Below are positions 9,789 to 18,347 of a DNA stretch of 64,000 bases, piece by piece. Positions within the stretch are counted from its first letter, which is position 1. Each line of letters begins with the position of its first letter. The DNA lies in assembly GCA_903938485.1 (NCBI GenBank), contig CAJADF010000127.1, positions 52,638 through 116,637 of the forward strand, given 5' to 3'. The stretch comes from an uncultured Methylococcaceae bacterium. Its GTDB lineage: Bacteria > Pseudomonadota > Gammaproteobacteria > Methylococcales > Methylomonadaceae. The position numbers and the translations under genes were made by a program. The notes beneath the pieces were generated by a model that saw only the letters and a list, made by a program, of their open reading frames with translations, had not been told where the DNA came from and searched no databases.

Positions 9789-10768
9789 GGAAAAAATACC
9801 GATTTTGGAATATAACTTAAAAGTTGCTCTGTGCAATAGCTCATCATTTCTTGCTCTAAATCTTGTTGATAAGACACCATACCCCGTTGATTTTCTAAAG
9901 GACTCACGAACAATCTTTCTTCAGGATACAACTTATGTATCTTTTTAAAATAACTCTCTGGCAATCTAAAAGTCCCTAAACTGACCGAGTGTAACTGCGC
10001 CAAATTAATTTTAGAAAATACCTGTTCAAATAAACGCTGATATTGAGCTTGATAACCCGTTTGATAAATAAGTGGATCAAAGCGTAAACCAATTTGCCAA
10101 CCCTGATCCTGCACTTTACACAAAGCATCAAGACGACGCTCTAAACTAGGCGCTTTATCTTCAACTTTTGAGGCAATTTCATCAGGATTTAAACTAAAAG
10201 CTACAATACAACGCTCAAAAGGTGTTTTATTCAGCAAACTTCTAACTTGAGTACTTTTAGTACGCAACTCCAACCAAGCATTAGGAATTTGTTCAAAAAT
10301 TGGTAGGAATTGTTCCGCAAATCCAGTCACTGGCTCTAAAGCTAAACTGTCACAATCATAACCAGAGAAAAAATGCACAGGCTCATCAGGAAACGCCTCT
10401 GCTCGCGCTTTAATATCGGCTTGAAAGTCTTCGTAATTAACAAACAATACATAATTAGCCGATTGATACATCCCTTGTAAAAAGCAATATCGGCAATCGT
10501 ACAAACAATTAAGCATATGAGAAAAATAATAATTACGCTCAGCACCTACACCATAACCCGATGGAGCAGGCATCGTAAAATTCTTATATTTCTCAGCCAA
10601 TATCAAAGCCGGTTTTTGTTTTTGCAATCTAAAGTTTTGGGCTTTAGGATTAAAAACTTCACCATAACGACCACAAGTTATTTTATTGGCCTGTGGGAAA
10701 CGCGCCAAAATCTCCAACACCCGCGGATGTTGCAAGATATTTTCTTCTATATAGATAGTTTCGATCAT
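9776..10768 (-). CDS. Radical-SAM protein related to spore photoproduct lyase
   Basis: A 330-residue radical-SAM enzyme resembling SplB. The [4Fe-4S] cysteines are Cys88, Cys92 and Cys95 in CLYDCRYC. Cys139 in GYDCDS lies 44 residues after the last cluster cysteine. That is about where Bacillus and Geobacillus lyases carry the cysteine that donates hydrogen in repair of the thymine spore photoproduct. The flanking WLELRTKS and GLRFDP segments also fit the family. The genome type suggests a non-sporulating host, so the natural substrate is unclear; repair of UV damage in dehydrated cells is one possibility. It overlaps the downstream SDR gene and is divergent from proC. Confidence 0.8.
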   Translation of the reverse strand: MIETIYIEENILQHPRVLEILARFPQANKITCGRYGEVFNPKAQNFRLQKQKPALILAEKYKNFTMPAPSGYGVGAERNYYFSHMLNCLYDCRYCFLQGMYQSANYVLFVNYEDFQADIKARAEAFPDEPVHFFSGYDCDSLALEPVTGFAEQFLPIFEQIPNAWLELRTKSTQVRSLLNKTPFERCIVAFSLNPDEIASKVEDKAPSLERRLDALCKVQDQGWQIGLRFDPLIYQTGYQAQYQRLFEQVFSKINLAQLHSVSLGTFRLPESYFKKIHKLYPEERLFVSPLENQRGMVSYQQDLEQEMMSYCTEQLLSYIPKSVFFPCTL

Positions 10769-10887
10769 GCGATTAGTTTTACAGTTGCCTCTTTTTAAAG
10801 ACGCATTTTATAGGAAAACACTTGCGAATTATTGCACTGGCCTTATATAGGTTAAAATACGCTTAACTTAACCTCACTTTATTAAAA

Positions 10888-11715
10888 ATGAATACACAGA
10901 AAATTGGTTTTATCGGTGGAGGCAATATGGCCTCTAGCTTGATTAGCGGTTTAATTGCCAGCGGTCATTCTGCCCAACATATTTGGGTTTCAGATATAAA
11001 TTCAGAGGCACTTAAAAACTTAGCAAACAGCTTAAATGTTAATACAACTACAGATAATGATGAAATAATCAATGCTGTTGATGTGGTAGTCTTAGCAGTA
11101 AAACCTCAAATACTAAAAGAAGTTGCTGAAAAAGCGGCTCCGATAATACAACAAAACAAATCATTGGTCGTGTCAATTGCTGCAGGCATTAGTCAAGCTA
11201 GCTTAGGCCAATGGTTGGGGACCGATATTGCAATTGTGCGTTGCATGCCTAATACACCGGCACTCGTCTTAACGGGTGCTACCGCCTTACATGCCAATTC
11301 TAATGTAAGCACTACTGAACATGATTTAGCAGAAAGCATTATGCGCTCGGTAGGCATTGCACTCTGGGTTGAAGAAGAAAGCGAATTAGATGCTGTTACC
11401 GCCGTTTCTGGAAGCGGGCCAGCGTATTATTTTCTTTTGATGGAAGCCATGGAAAAAACCGCTTTAGAATTAGGCCTAACACCAAACACAGCGCGCTTAT
11501 TAGTACAACAAACTGCTTTAGGCGCTGCAAAAATTGCTTTAGAATCTACCGAATCACCAGAAGAATTACGCAAAAGAGTCACCTCACCGGGTGGCACGAC
11601 CCAAAAGGCCATCGAAACATTTGTAGCAGGTGGTTTTACCGAATTAGTATCAAAAGCCTTACATGCGGCCAGAGATCGTTCTATTGAAATGTCAAAACCC
11701 GCGGAGAAAAACTAA
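10888..11715 (+). CDS. proC: Pyrroline-5-carboxylate reductase
   Basis: A 275-residue NADPH-dependent enzyme that completes proline synthesis by reducing pyrroline-5-carboxylate. The N-terminal Rossmann motif reads IGFIGGGNMA. The family signature near the C-terminus includes AVSGSGPAYYFLLMEAM, and SPGGTTQKAI is further on. Length is typical. Its stop overlaps the yggT start (TAATG), and proC-yggT is a widespread gammaproteobacterial pair. In many relatives yggS precedes proC; here it does not. Confidence 0.97.
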   Translation: MNTQKIGFIGGGNMASSLISGLIASGHSAQHIWVSDINSEALKNLANSLNVNTTTDNDEIINAVDVVVLAVKPQILKEVAEKAAPIIQQNKSLVVSIAAGISQASLGQWLGTDIAIVRCMPNTPALVLTGATALHANSNVSTTEHDLAESIMRSVGIALWVEEESELDAVTAVSGSGPAYYFLLMEAMEKTALELGLTPNTARLLVQQTALGAAKIALESTESPEELRKRVTSPGGTTQKAIETFVAGGFTELVSKALHAARDRSIEMSKPAEKN

Positions 11716-12293
11716 TGGGTTCAACTTACTTAACAGATCCACTTATATTTTTAATTGATAGTGTATTTTCACTTTATATCTTAGCTGCTTTATTACGCTT
11801 TTTATTACAATGGGGCGGCGCTGGTTATTACAATCCAATTCTACAATTCTTAGTAAAAATTACCCATCCACCTCTAAAGCTGTTGCGTCGTTTTGTGCCT
11901 TCAGTAGGTAGAGTTGACACCGCATCACTTATACTAATACTTGCCCTTCAAATGCTATCGGACTTTTCAATTCGATTGTTATTAGATGGCGGCATGATTA
12001 ATATTGGCGCTCTTGCAATTACGTCTTTTGCACAGCTAGTTTCTTTATTACTCAATGTATTAGTTTTTAGTATTTTTGCTAGGGCGTTACTAAGCTGGGC
12101 TAATCCTGGAACTTTCCGTTCTGCAGACTCTGTATTAAGAACCATTACTGAGCCGGTACTTGATGTATTCAGACGCATTATTCCTGACCTAGGCGGTATT
12201 GATTTATCACCCTTGGCCGCATTAATGGTATTGCAAATGGCAAAAATGGTTATCTTGCCACCCATTTATGAACTTGCGAGTTTAGTCAGTTAA
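11715..12293 (+). CDS. yggT: YggT family integral membrane protein
   Basis: A 192-residue membrane protein made of two YggT repeats. The first includes [20 protein letters not shown]; the second includes [14 protein letters not shown], each followed by [12 protein letters not shown] or [22 protein letters not shown]. It has about four to five membrane helices. The family is linked to osmotic tolerance in E. coli and to membrane or division functions in plants, but the biochemical role is unknown. It is coupled to proC by a one-base overlap. Its 3' end overlaps the convergent RnfB-like gene by 4 bases. Confidence 0.93.
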   Translation: MGSTYLTDPLIFLIDSVFSLYILAALLRFLLQWGGAGYYNPILQFLVKITHPPLKLLRRFVPSVGRVDTASLILILALQMLSDFSIRLLLDGGMINIGALAITSFAQLVSLLLNVLVFSIFARALLSWANPGTFRSADSVLRTITEPVLDVFRRIIPDLGGIDLSPLAALMVLQMAKMVILPPIYELASLVS

Positions 12294-12856
12294 ACTGCTT
12301 TGGAGCCGAGCAACGCAGCTCTCTTTTGTTTAGCGCGCTCGGCTTTTTCCTGATTTTCTTTATCTATCCGTAAAACCTTCGCTTCGTAACGGCTTCTGGC
12401 AACTTGAGCGGCAACATATTTCTGAGTCTTAAAAAAATCTAACTCAGTTTCAACAATCGCCTCTACATTACGCATTTCAATACAATCAACCGGACAGGGT
12501 GATATACAAAGTTCACAACCTGTACATTCATTCGCTATAACCGTGTGCATAAACTTTGCCGCCCCTAAAATTGCATCAACTGGACAGGCTGCAATACATT
12601 TCACACAACCAATACAATCTTCTTCAATGATAAAAGCCACTTGCTTAGGCTTATACTCTCCAAATGCTGGATTCAATGGTTTTACTGATATCTCCAACAA
12701 CCCAGCTAATTGCGCAATACCCTCATCACCACCTGGTGGACATTGATTAATTTCTGCGATACCCGAAGCAATGGCTTCTGCATAAGGCCGGCATCCCTTA
12801 AATCCGCATTGACCGCATTGCGTTTGAGGCAAAATTGCATTTATTTGTTCTATCAC
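12290..12856 (-). CDS. RnfB-like ferredoxin without membrane anchor
   Basis: A 188-residue iron-sulfur protein. It begins directly with the four-cysteine domain of RnfB ([18 protein letters not shown], then CPPGG), followed by two ferredoxin motifs, [12 protein letters not shown] and [12 protein letters not shown], so three [4Fe-4S] clusters are predicted. True RnfB/RsxB has an N-terminal membrane helix, which is missing here, and no other Rnf subunit lies in the window. It is therefore probably a soluble electron carrier of the standalone RnfB-like group. It follows the coiled-coil gene by 12 bases on the same strand, suggesting one operon. Confidence 0.85.
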   Translation of the reverse strand: MIEQINAILPQTQCGQCGFKGCRPYAEAIASGIAEINQCPPGGDEGIAQLAGLLEISVKPLNPAFGEYKPKQVAFIIEEDCIGCVKCIAACPVDAILGAAKFMHTVIANECTGCELCISPCPVDCIEMRNVEAIVETELDFFKTQKYVAAQVARSRYEAKVLRIDKENQEKAERAKQKRAALLGSKAV

Positions 12857-12868
12857 GCGTTTTCTAAA

Positions 12869-14509
12869 CTATTTCTTTTTTCCAAACAGACTACTAATCA
12901 TCGCTTTTGTTTTAGCGAGATCATCTTTTACAAAATTAATTGGATTTTGTTCAGGTGCCACCACATAAGGATCCAATTCGACTTCTACAACAGTTGCTGG
13001 AACAACTTCCGGCTCAACTTTAATTTCACTAGTGGCTGTCACTTCAATTGACGCCGTTTCCTGCACTAACGACTCTGGCGCTTTTTTACCTAATAATCCT
13101 TTAAATTTACCGGCAAAACCAGCACCGCTTTCTTTCACAACCGCTGGCGCTGGATCAACTACAACGGGTTCAATCACTACGGGTGCCACCTGAACAGGGA
13201 CTGGGACTGGCTCTGGCGTAGTTTCAACTTTAAGCTCAAAGGTAGCTGGTTCTGGTGCTATAACAACATCTGCAGTCTCTACTTTACCGCGTCCGAACAT
13301 ACCCTTCAATTTACCAAAACCTAATGATTTCTCTGCCTTTATCGGCTGAACAACAACTTCTGGTTGAATTATTTCGAGAGGAGATGGCGTTACTTCAGGC
13401 TTTACTGGCTGTATTTCGGGTATATCTACTTTAATTTCAACTACCTTCTCAGGACCTTTAGCAAATAAGCCTTTAAATCTAGAAGACAAACCTAAGCCTG
13501 ATTCTTTAGTTGCTATAGGTAACTCTTCTTTAGTCTCAACCAGCACAGACAAACTAGCGGGCTCTACTTGAGCTAAATTAACTTGTGGCGAGACGGGGTT
13601 TACTTCAGGAATAATAACGTTAGGCGTTGGCTGAGCCAAAGACACCGCTTTTACTAAAGTTTCAGCTTTATTTTTTTCTAAGGCTGCAATTAACCGATCT
13701 TTATCCGCCAACGCTTCTAATAGTTGCGTTGATTGCTGATTATTAGCAGTAGATTGAAGCTGTTGCTCCAATAACGGAATACGCGCCAATTCTGCTTGGC
13801 TTTGAGCCAAGGCCTCAGTTAGCGCTTGCTCAGCTCTATTTTTTTGGACTTTTAATATAGATTTTTGATCTTCCAAAGCTTGTTCTAGTTTTGAAAGTTG
13901 ATCTTGTTGCGTTACCAATGTGGTTTGTAAAGTATCTCTTAAAGCCTCTAATTCTTTACGTTGTAATGTTTCAACTTGATACGCTTGATCTAATTGCGCC
14001 TTTGCTTGTTGTTCACTTTGTAAACGAGTCGCTATTAAGTTAGTCACTCTATCATGCTGTTGCCATAAACCATCTGCTTTAATATCACCCATCAAAGGCA
14101 CAGGACGTTCACCTAAATCAAATTTAACAGCTAAAGATTGGATTAAACTTGAAACTTGTTCGTTGCGAAGATTAACCAATGCTTCATGATTTTTAGCACG
14201 TTCAGTTTCTGCTTCAGCGATCTGTTGCGCTTGTTGCATTTGCTCGGTGTTAACAAGCAACTGGTCTTGTGTTAATTTTAACTCTTGCTGTACTGTCTCA
14301 ATTTGTCCAGAAAGATCGGCTTGCTTCGCACTGTGCAACTTATCATTCTTACGAATTTTTCTTTTTAAAAAACCAATTCTCAGGCTATACAACATTGCCG
14401 TCATTAAAAACACAGTTCCCGCTAAAATACCAGCGTTGATCTGATTTATAAGCGCCCATGCCAACCAATCAGAATAATATTGATCAATAATAGGTAAATA
14501 AGTTTCCAT
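12869..14509 (-). CDS. Membrane-anchored coiled-coil protein with repeated FKGLF motifs
   Basis: I do not recognise this 546-residue protein. One membrane helix lies at about residues 27-48, followed by a basic stretch. Residues 55-270 are rich in Gln, Glu, Ala and Leu and should form a long coiled coil. The rest is Pro/Val/Glu-rich, low-complexity sequence interrupted by a repeated basic motif: SSRFKGLFAKG (near 341), FGKLKGMFGRG (near 397) and AGKFKGLLGKK (near 464). A shorter form, SSLFGKKK, ends the protein. The linkers look unstructured. It precedes the RnfB-like gene by 12 bases. Function is unknown; a scaffold with multiple docking peptides is one reading. Confidence 0.75.
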   Translation of the reverse strand: METYLPIIDQYYSDWLAWALINQINAGILAGTVFLMTAMLYSLRIGFLKRKIRKNDKLHSAKQADLSGQIETVQQELKLTQDQLLVNTEQMQQAQQIAEAETERAKNHEALVNLRNEQVSSLIQSLAVKFDLGERPVPLMGDIKADGLWQQHDRVTNLIATRLQSEQQAKAQLDQAYQVETLQRKELEALRDTLQTTLVTQQDQLSKLEQALEDQKSILKVQKNRAEQALTEALAQSQAELARIPLLEQQLQSTANNQQSTQLLEALADKDRLIAALEKNKAETLVKAVSLAQPTPNVIIPEVNPVSPQVNLAQVEPASLSVLVETKEELPIATKESGLGLSSRFKGLFAKGPEKVVEIKVDIPEIQPVKPEVTPSPLEIIQPEVVVQPIKAEKSLGFGKLKGMFGRGKVETADVVIAPEPATFELKVETTPEPVPVPVQVAPVVIEPVVVDPAPAVVKESGAGFAGKFKGLLGKKAPESLVQETASIEVTATSEIKVEPEVVPATVVEVELDPYVVAPEQNPINFVKDDLAKTKAMISSLFGKKK

Positions 14510-14668
14510 AAAATACGTTTCTCAAAAAAATTATAAGCGTTTTAAATTGTGCAGAGCACTACAGCAGCAAGTTCGTTTAAACAGTACCTTATACAATAAG
14601 TTTCATAGATTGCAAAAAACAAATGTTTATTTATCGATCAAGGTGTCGCAATCAATTTATTCTTGTTA

Positions 14669-15211
14669 TTAAAATTCAATACCTTGTTCTGCTTTAATAC
14701 CTTGTTCAAAAGCATGCTTAACAAGCGTCATTTCAGTTACCGTATCCGCAAGTTCAATAACTTCGGGAGCAGCATTGCGACCTGTTAGAATTAAATGACC
14801 CCAAACCGGTTTCTCAGTGCGTACAAAATCAGCAATCACCTGTCCATCAAGCCAGCCATAGCCACAACAATAATTTATCTCATCCAACAAGACCACATCA
14901 AATTCGCCAGAACGAATTTTTTCTTTACTCAACTCCCAAATTTCTTGCGTGGTTTTGATATCTTGTTCTGGATTTTTAGTATCCCAAGTAAAACCATCAC
15001 CTAAGGCATGCCATTCTATATTATCAAAACGTGCAGCAGCTTTCTGTTCACCTGTTTGCCACTGTCCTTTAATAAACTGAATAACACAAACTTTCATCCC
15101 CCATCCAGCAGCCCTAAATACCATACCTAATGCGCTAGATGATTTACCCTTGCCCTCACCTGTATTAACCAAAACGAGTCCGTGCCGACGCTCTCTCGAT
15201 TTCATATTCAT
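14669..15211 (-). CDS. cobO: Cob(I)alamin adenosyltransferase (CobO/BtuR)
   Basis: A 180-residue corrinoid adenosyltransferase of the CobA/CobO/BtuR type, which forms adenosylcobalamin. The P-loop GEGKGKS at residues 18-24 is the special motif that binds ATP in this family. GWGMKVCVIQFIKGQW and VLLDEINYCCGYGW are further signatures. The N-terminus is somewhat shorter than in E. coli BtuR. No other cobalamin genes are nearby, so salvage or an unlinked pathway is implied. It is transcribed away from hemL, with 124 bases between. Confidence 0.95.
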   Translation of the reverse strand: MNMKSRERRHGLVLVNTGEGKGKSSSALGMVFRAAGWGMKVCVIQFIKGQWQTGEQKAAARFDNIEWHALGDGFTWDTKNPEQDIKTTQEIWELSKEKIRSGEFDVVLLDEINYCCGYGWLDGQVIADFVRTEKPVWGHLILTGRNAAPEVIELADTVTEMTLVKHAFEQGIKAEQGIEF

Positions 15212-15335
15212 ATCCCTAATTTAAATAAACACCAAGAAAAGATAATAATTTTACAAAAGTGAACCGCCTATGGGTTTCAATCATGATAAAGTTGCCTTAT
15301 TCTTACCACCCTCATTGTAACCTTAAAAAAATATT

Positions 15336-16616
15336 ATGACCGAAGCAACTGTATTATTTTCTGACGCTAAACAAGTTATACCCGGTGGAGTTAACTCTCC
15401 AGTCCGTTCATTTAGTGGTGTGGGTGGCACTCCTGTTTTTATTGATCATGCCTCTGGACCCTATATAACTGATAGCGCAGGCAAACAATACATCGATTAC
15501 GTTGGCTCTTGGGGCCCTATGGTTTTAGGACATGCACACCCAGAAGTAATCAAAGCGGTTAAAGTGGCTGCAGAAAAAGGCTTAAGCTTTGGTGCACCCA
15601 CAGAAATAGAAACCATCATGGCGCAACGTGTTTGCGAACTCGTCCCCTCTTGTGATTTAGTAAGAATGGTCAGTTCGGGTACAGAAGCAACCATGAGTGC
15701 CATTCGCTTAGCCAGAGGTTACACAGGGCGCGACAAAATTGTTAAATTTGAAGGTTGCTACCATGGACATTCAGATTCTCTTTTAGTTAAAGCCGGCTCA
15801 GGCGCCTTAACTTTTGGTGTACCCAGCTCACCCGGAGTCCCCGCTTCTGTTGCTGCAGATACAATCACCCTAACTTTCAATGACGCAGAAGCTGTCAAAC
15901 AACTTTTTGCTGAAATTGGTGATCAAATCGCAGGCATCATTGTTGAGCCTGTAGCAGGAAACATGAACTGTATTCCTCCAGTTCCTGGTTTTTTAGAAAC
16001 CCTACGCGAAGTTTGTGATGAGCATGGCAGCGTTTTAATCTTTGATGAGGTAATGACAGGATTCAGAGTGGGTTTACATAGCGCTCAAGGCTTATATAAC
16101 ATCCAACCTGACTTAACGACTTTAGGTAAAATTATTGGTGGAGGCATGCCAGTCGGTGCTTTTGGTGGAAAGCGCCAGATCATGGAACACCTTGCACCTT
16201 TAGGTCCAGTCTATCAAGCAGGCACCTTATCAGGTAACCCAGTCGCGATGGCGGCTGGGTTAAAAACCCTTGAGTTAATTGCCCACCCCGGTTTTTATGA
16301 ATCCTTAAGCTTAAAAACCACCAAATTAACCACAGGCTTAAAAGAACGCGCACAAAAAGCGGGCATTGCTTTAAGCACTAATCAAGTAGGTGGTATGTTC
16401 GGTCTATTCTTTAGTACAGAACCACAAATAACCAGCTTTAAGCAAGTTATGCAATGCGATCAAGCTTTATTTAAACGCTTTTTTCATGCCATGTTAGAGG
16501 CGGGCGTTTACTTAGCACCCTCCGCATTTGAGGCTGGTTTTGTATCCGCAGCACACAGCGATGCTGATATAGAAAAAACCTTAGATATTGCAGAAACTGT
16601 CTTTAAAAACCTATAA
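15336..16616 (+). CDS. hemL: Glutamate-1-semialdehyde 2,1-aminomutase
   Basis: A 426-residue PLP enzyme of the C5 pathway that makes 5-aminolevulinate for haem. The PLP lysine is Lys265 in [17 protein letters not shown], the same number as in E. coli. Other hallmarks are [10 protein letters not shown] at the N-terminus, [15 protein letters not shown], and [11 protein letters not shown] for the Asp that contacts the pyridine ring. Full length. It is followed by rmuC after 10 bases on the same strand. Confidence 0.97.
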   Translation: MTEATVLFSDAKQVIPGGVNSPVRSFSGVGGTPVFIDHASGPYITDSAGKQYIDYVGSWGPMVLGHAHPEVIKAVKVAAEKGLSFGAPTEIETIMAQRVCELVPSCDLVRMVSSGTEATMSAIRLARGYTGRDKIVKFEGCYHGHSDSLLVKAGSGALTFGVPSSPGVPASVAADTITLTFNDAEAVKQLFAEIGDQIAGIIVEPVAGNMNCIPPVPGFLETLREVCDEHGSVLIFDEVMTGFRVGLHSAQGLYNIQPDLTTLGKIIGGGMPVGAFGGKRQIMEHLAPLGPVYQAGTLSGNPVAMAAGLKTLELIAHPGFYESLSLKTTKLTTGLKERAQKAGIALSTNQVGGMFGLFFSTEPQITSFKQVMQCDQALFKRFFHAMLEAGVYLAPSAFEAGFVSAAHSDADIEKTLDIAETVFKNL

Positions 16617-16626
16617 GAGTTAGTTA

Positions 16627-17970
16627 ATGACATTAATAGATGTGGCGCCAGAAGTTGTTTGGGGAGTATCTGGACTCTTAATAGGTGCCATAACGATGCG
16701 TTTTTTAAGCTTTCAAGATAAAGCAAAATTGGCCGAGCTAAGTACGCAACTCGCTGTTTCAGAAGAAAAGTTAAAGCATCTTACTCAACAAGATACCGAG
16801 TATAAAGCCTTACAACAACTTTATCTTGAAACAAAAAACGCACATATTGAATTAAAAACTCGTCTGCATGAGCAACTCAAAAATGCAGACGAAAAATTAG
16901 CTTTATTAAAAGACTCTGAAACTCGCCTTAGCACTCAATTTGAAAATCTAGCCAGTAAGATTTTTGAAGAACGCAACAAACAATTCACGGAACACAATAA
17001 AATCAGCCTAGATCATATTGTTAAACCCTTGCGTGAACAGTTGGGCGAGTTTAAACAACGTATTGAAACCGTCTACGATAATGAAAATAAAGATCGAGTT
17101 TCTTTAACTGAACAAATCAAATTGCTCAGAACCGAAACGGCTCAAATGAATAAAGAGGCCTTAAACCTCACGCGCGCGCTAAAAGGTGATAAAAAGACCC
17201 AAGGTAATTGGGGAGAAATGATTTTAGAATCGGTGTTAGAACGTTCTGGTCTGCGTAAAGGCATTGAATACGACACCCAAGGGGCTTTTAGAGACGAAGA
17301 TAATCGCCTCTTTAAACCCGATGTGATTGTGCACCTTCCTGAAGAAAAAGACATTATCATTGATTCCAAAGTCTCTTTAATCGCTTACGAACAATATTGC
17401 GTAGCAGAAAACGATATCGAACGAAGTCAATATTTAAAACAACACACAGATGCTGTGCGTAATCATATTAAAGGCTTGAGCGCAAAAGATTACTCTGCCT
17501 TAAAAGGCATACGCTCACTCGACTTTGTTTTACTCTTTATGCCCATAGAAGCCGCTTTTATTGCAGCATTTCAAGCAGATGAGCGCTTATTTACGGATGC
17601 CTTCGAACACAACATTGTCGTAGTTACTCCCACCACTTTATTAGCCACGCTCCGCACCATTGAAAATATCTGGCGCTATGAACGCCAAAATGAGAATGCA
17701 AAACTCATTGCAGATAAAGCCGGCGTGGTTTATGACAAAATTCGGGGCTTTGTAGAAGACTTAGACAAATTAGGCAAACAATTAAGCACTGTACAAGGCA
17801 CTTATGAAGGCGTGATGAATAAACTAACCCATGGAAATGGTAATTTAATACGCCAAGCTAATAGCTTTGTTGAACTCGGGGTAAAGGTTAAAAAAACCTT
17901 ACCTAAACATATTAATCAGCAAGCAGGTATTGAAATAGAAACAGATGAAAATGAAATACCAAACGCATAA
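16627..17970 (+). CDS. rmuC: RmuC family DNA recombination protein
   Basis: A 447-residue protein with an N-terminal hydrophobic helix (about residues 9-27), a long coiled coil (about 35-190) and a C-terminal RmuC domain with GNWGEMILESVLERSGL, IIDSKVSL and LLATLRTIENIWRYE. RmuC limits inversion at short inverted repeats in E. coli and has a predicted nuclease-like fold. Domain order and length match the family. It starts 10 bases after hemL, probably cotranscribed, and is followed by a strong hairpin. Confidence 0.94.
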   Translation: MTLIDVAPEVVWGVSGLLIGAITMRFLSFQDKAKLAELSTQLAVSEEKLKHLTQQDTEYKALQQLYLETKNAHIELKTRLHEQLKNADEKLALLKDSETRLSTQFENLASKIFEERNKQFTEHNKISLDHIVKPLREQLGEFKQRIETVYDNENKDRVSLTEQIKLLRTETAQMNKEALNLTRALKGDKKTQGNWGEMILESVLERSGLRKGIEYDTQGAFRDEDNRLFKPDVIVHLPEEKDIIIDSKVSLIAYEQYCVAENDIERSQYLKQHTDAVRNHIKGLSAKDYSALKGIRSLDFVLLFMPIEAAFIAAFQADERLFTDAFEHNIVVVTPTTLLATLRTIENIWRYERQNENAKLIADKAGVVYDKIRGFVEDLDKLGKQLSTVQGTYEGVMNKLTHGNGNLIRQANSFVELGVKVKKTLPKHINQQAGIEIETDENEIPNA

Positions 17971-17988
17971 AAGTAATTCACAAAAAGA

Positions 17989-18013
17989 AGGCGCTTAACT
18001 TGGTTAAGCGCCT
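17989..18013. terminator. Strong hairpin downstream of rmuC
   Basis: An 11-bp perfect stem, AGGCGCTTAAC and GTTAAGCGCCT, with a three-base loop. On the + strand no T-run follows. On the - strand it is followed by CTTCTTTTTG, so as a Rho-independent terminator it is better suited to leftward transcription. It still most likely ends or protects the hemL-rmuC transcript. Confidence 0.6.
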
Positions 18014-18347
18014 CATAGTGGCAACACACAGGAGATTGAACGAACTTTGTAATAGTTAAAGCATTTCTTATGCCAACCTGCAAAAAGCCTACACAGACTG
18101 AATACTACTCATCAAAATTGGCACAATATCGCCTATTACGCTCCATCATGAATCGCTTTCTAAGCCAAACAACCCAAAAAGCGCACCCATTTGGCGCAAA
18201 ACATTAACAAACTCCCTCACTAGGCCGACTAATTTATGATTTAGGTCCTCATCTGAAATGTCTAAATCATTACTAAGTCGCTATTGGGTGTTAGAATAAC
18301 GACAAAAACCCCACCCTCGTTAACATTTATAACTATTTGAGGATACT
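18014..18347. other. Non-coding gap before the UPF0182 gene
   Basis: About 330 bases without a credible reading frame. I see no tRNA, repeat or riboswitch. It must hold the promoter of the UPF0182 gene, whose ribosome site TTGAGGA lies just before the start at 18348. Confidence 0.5.

Noticed and set aside
9789..9836. Longer SDR start at 9836
   Set aside because: It would add 16 residues before the Rossmann fold and extend the overlap with the upstream gene; the family starts close to the TGxxxGIG motif.
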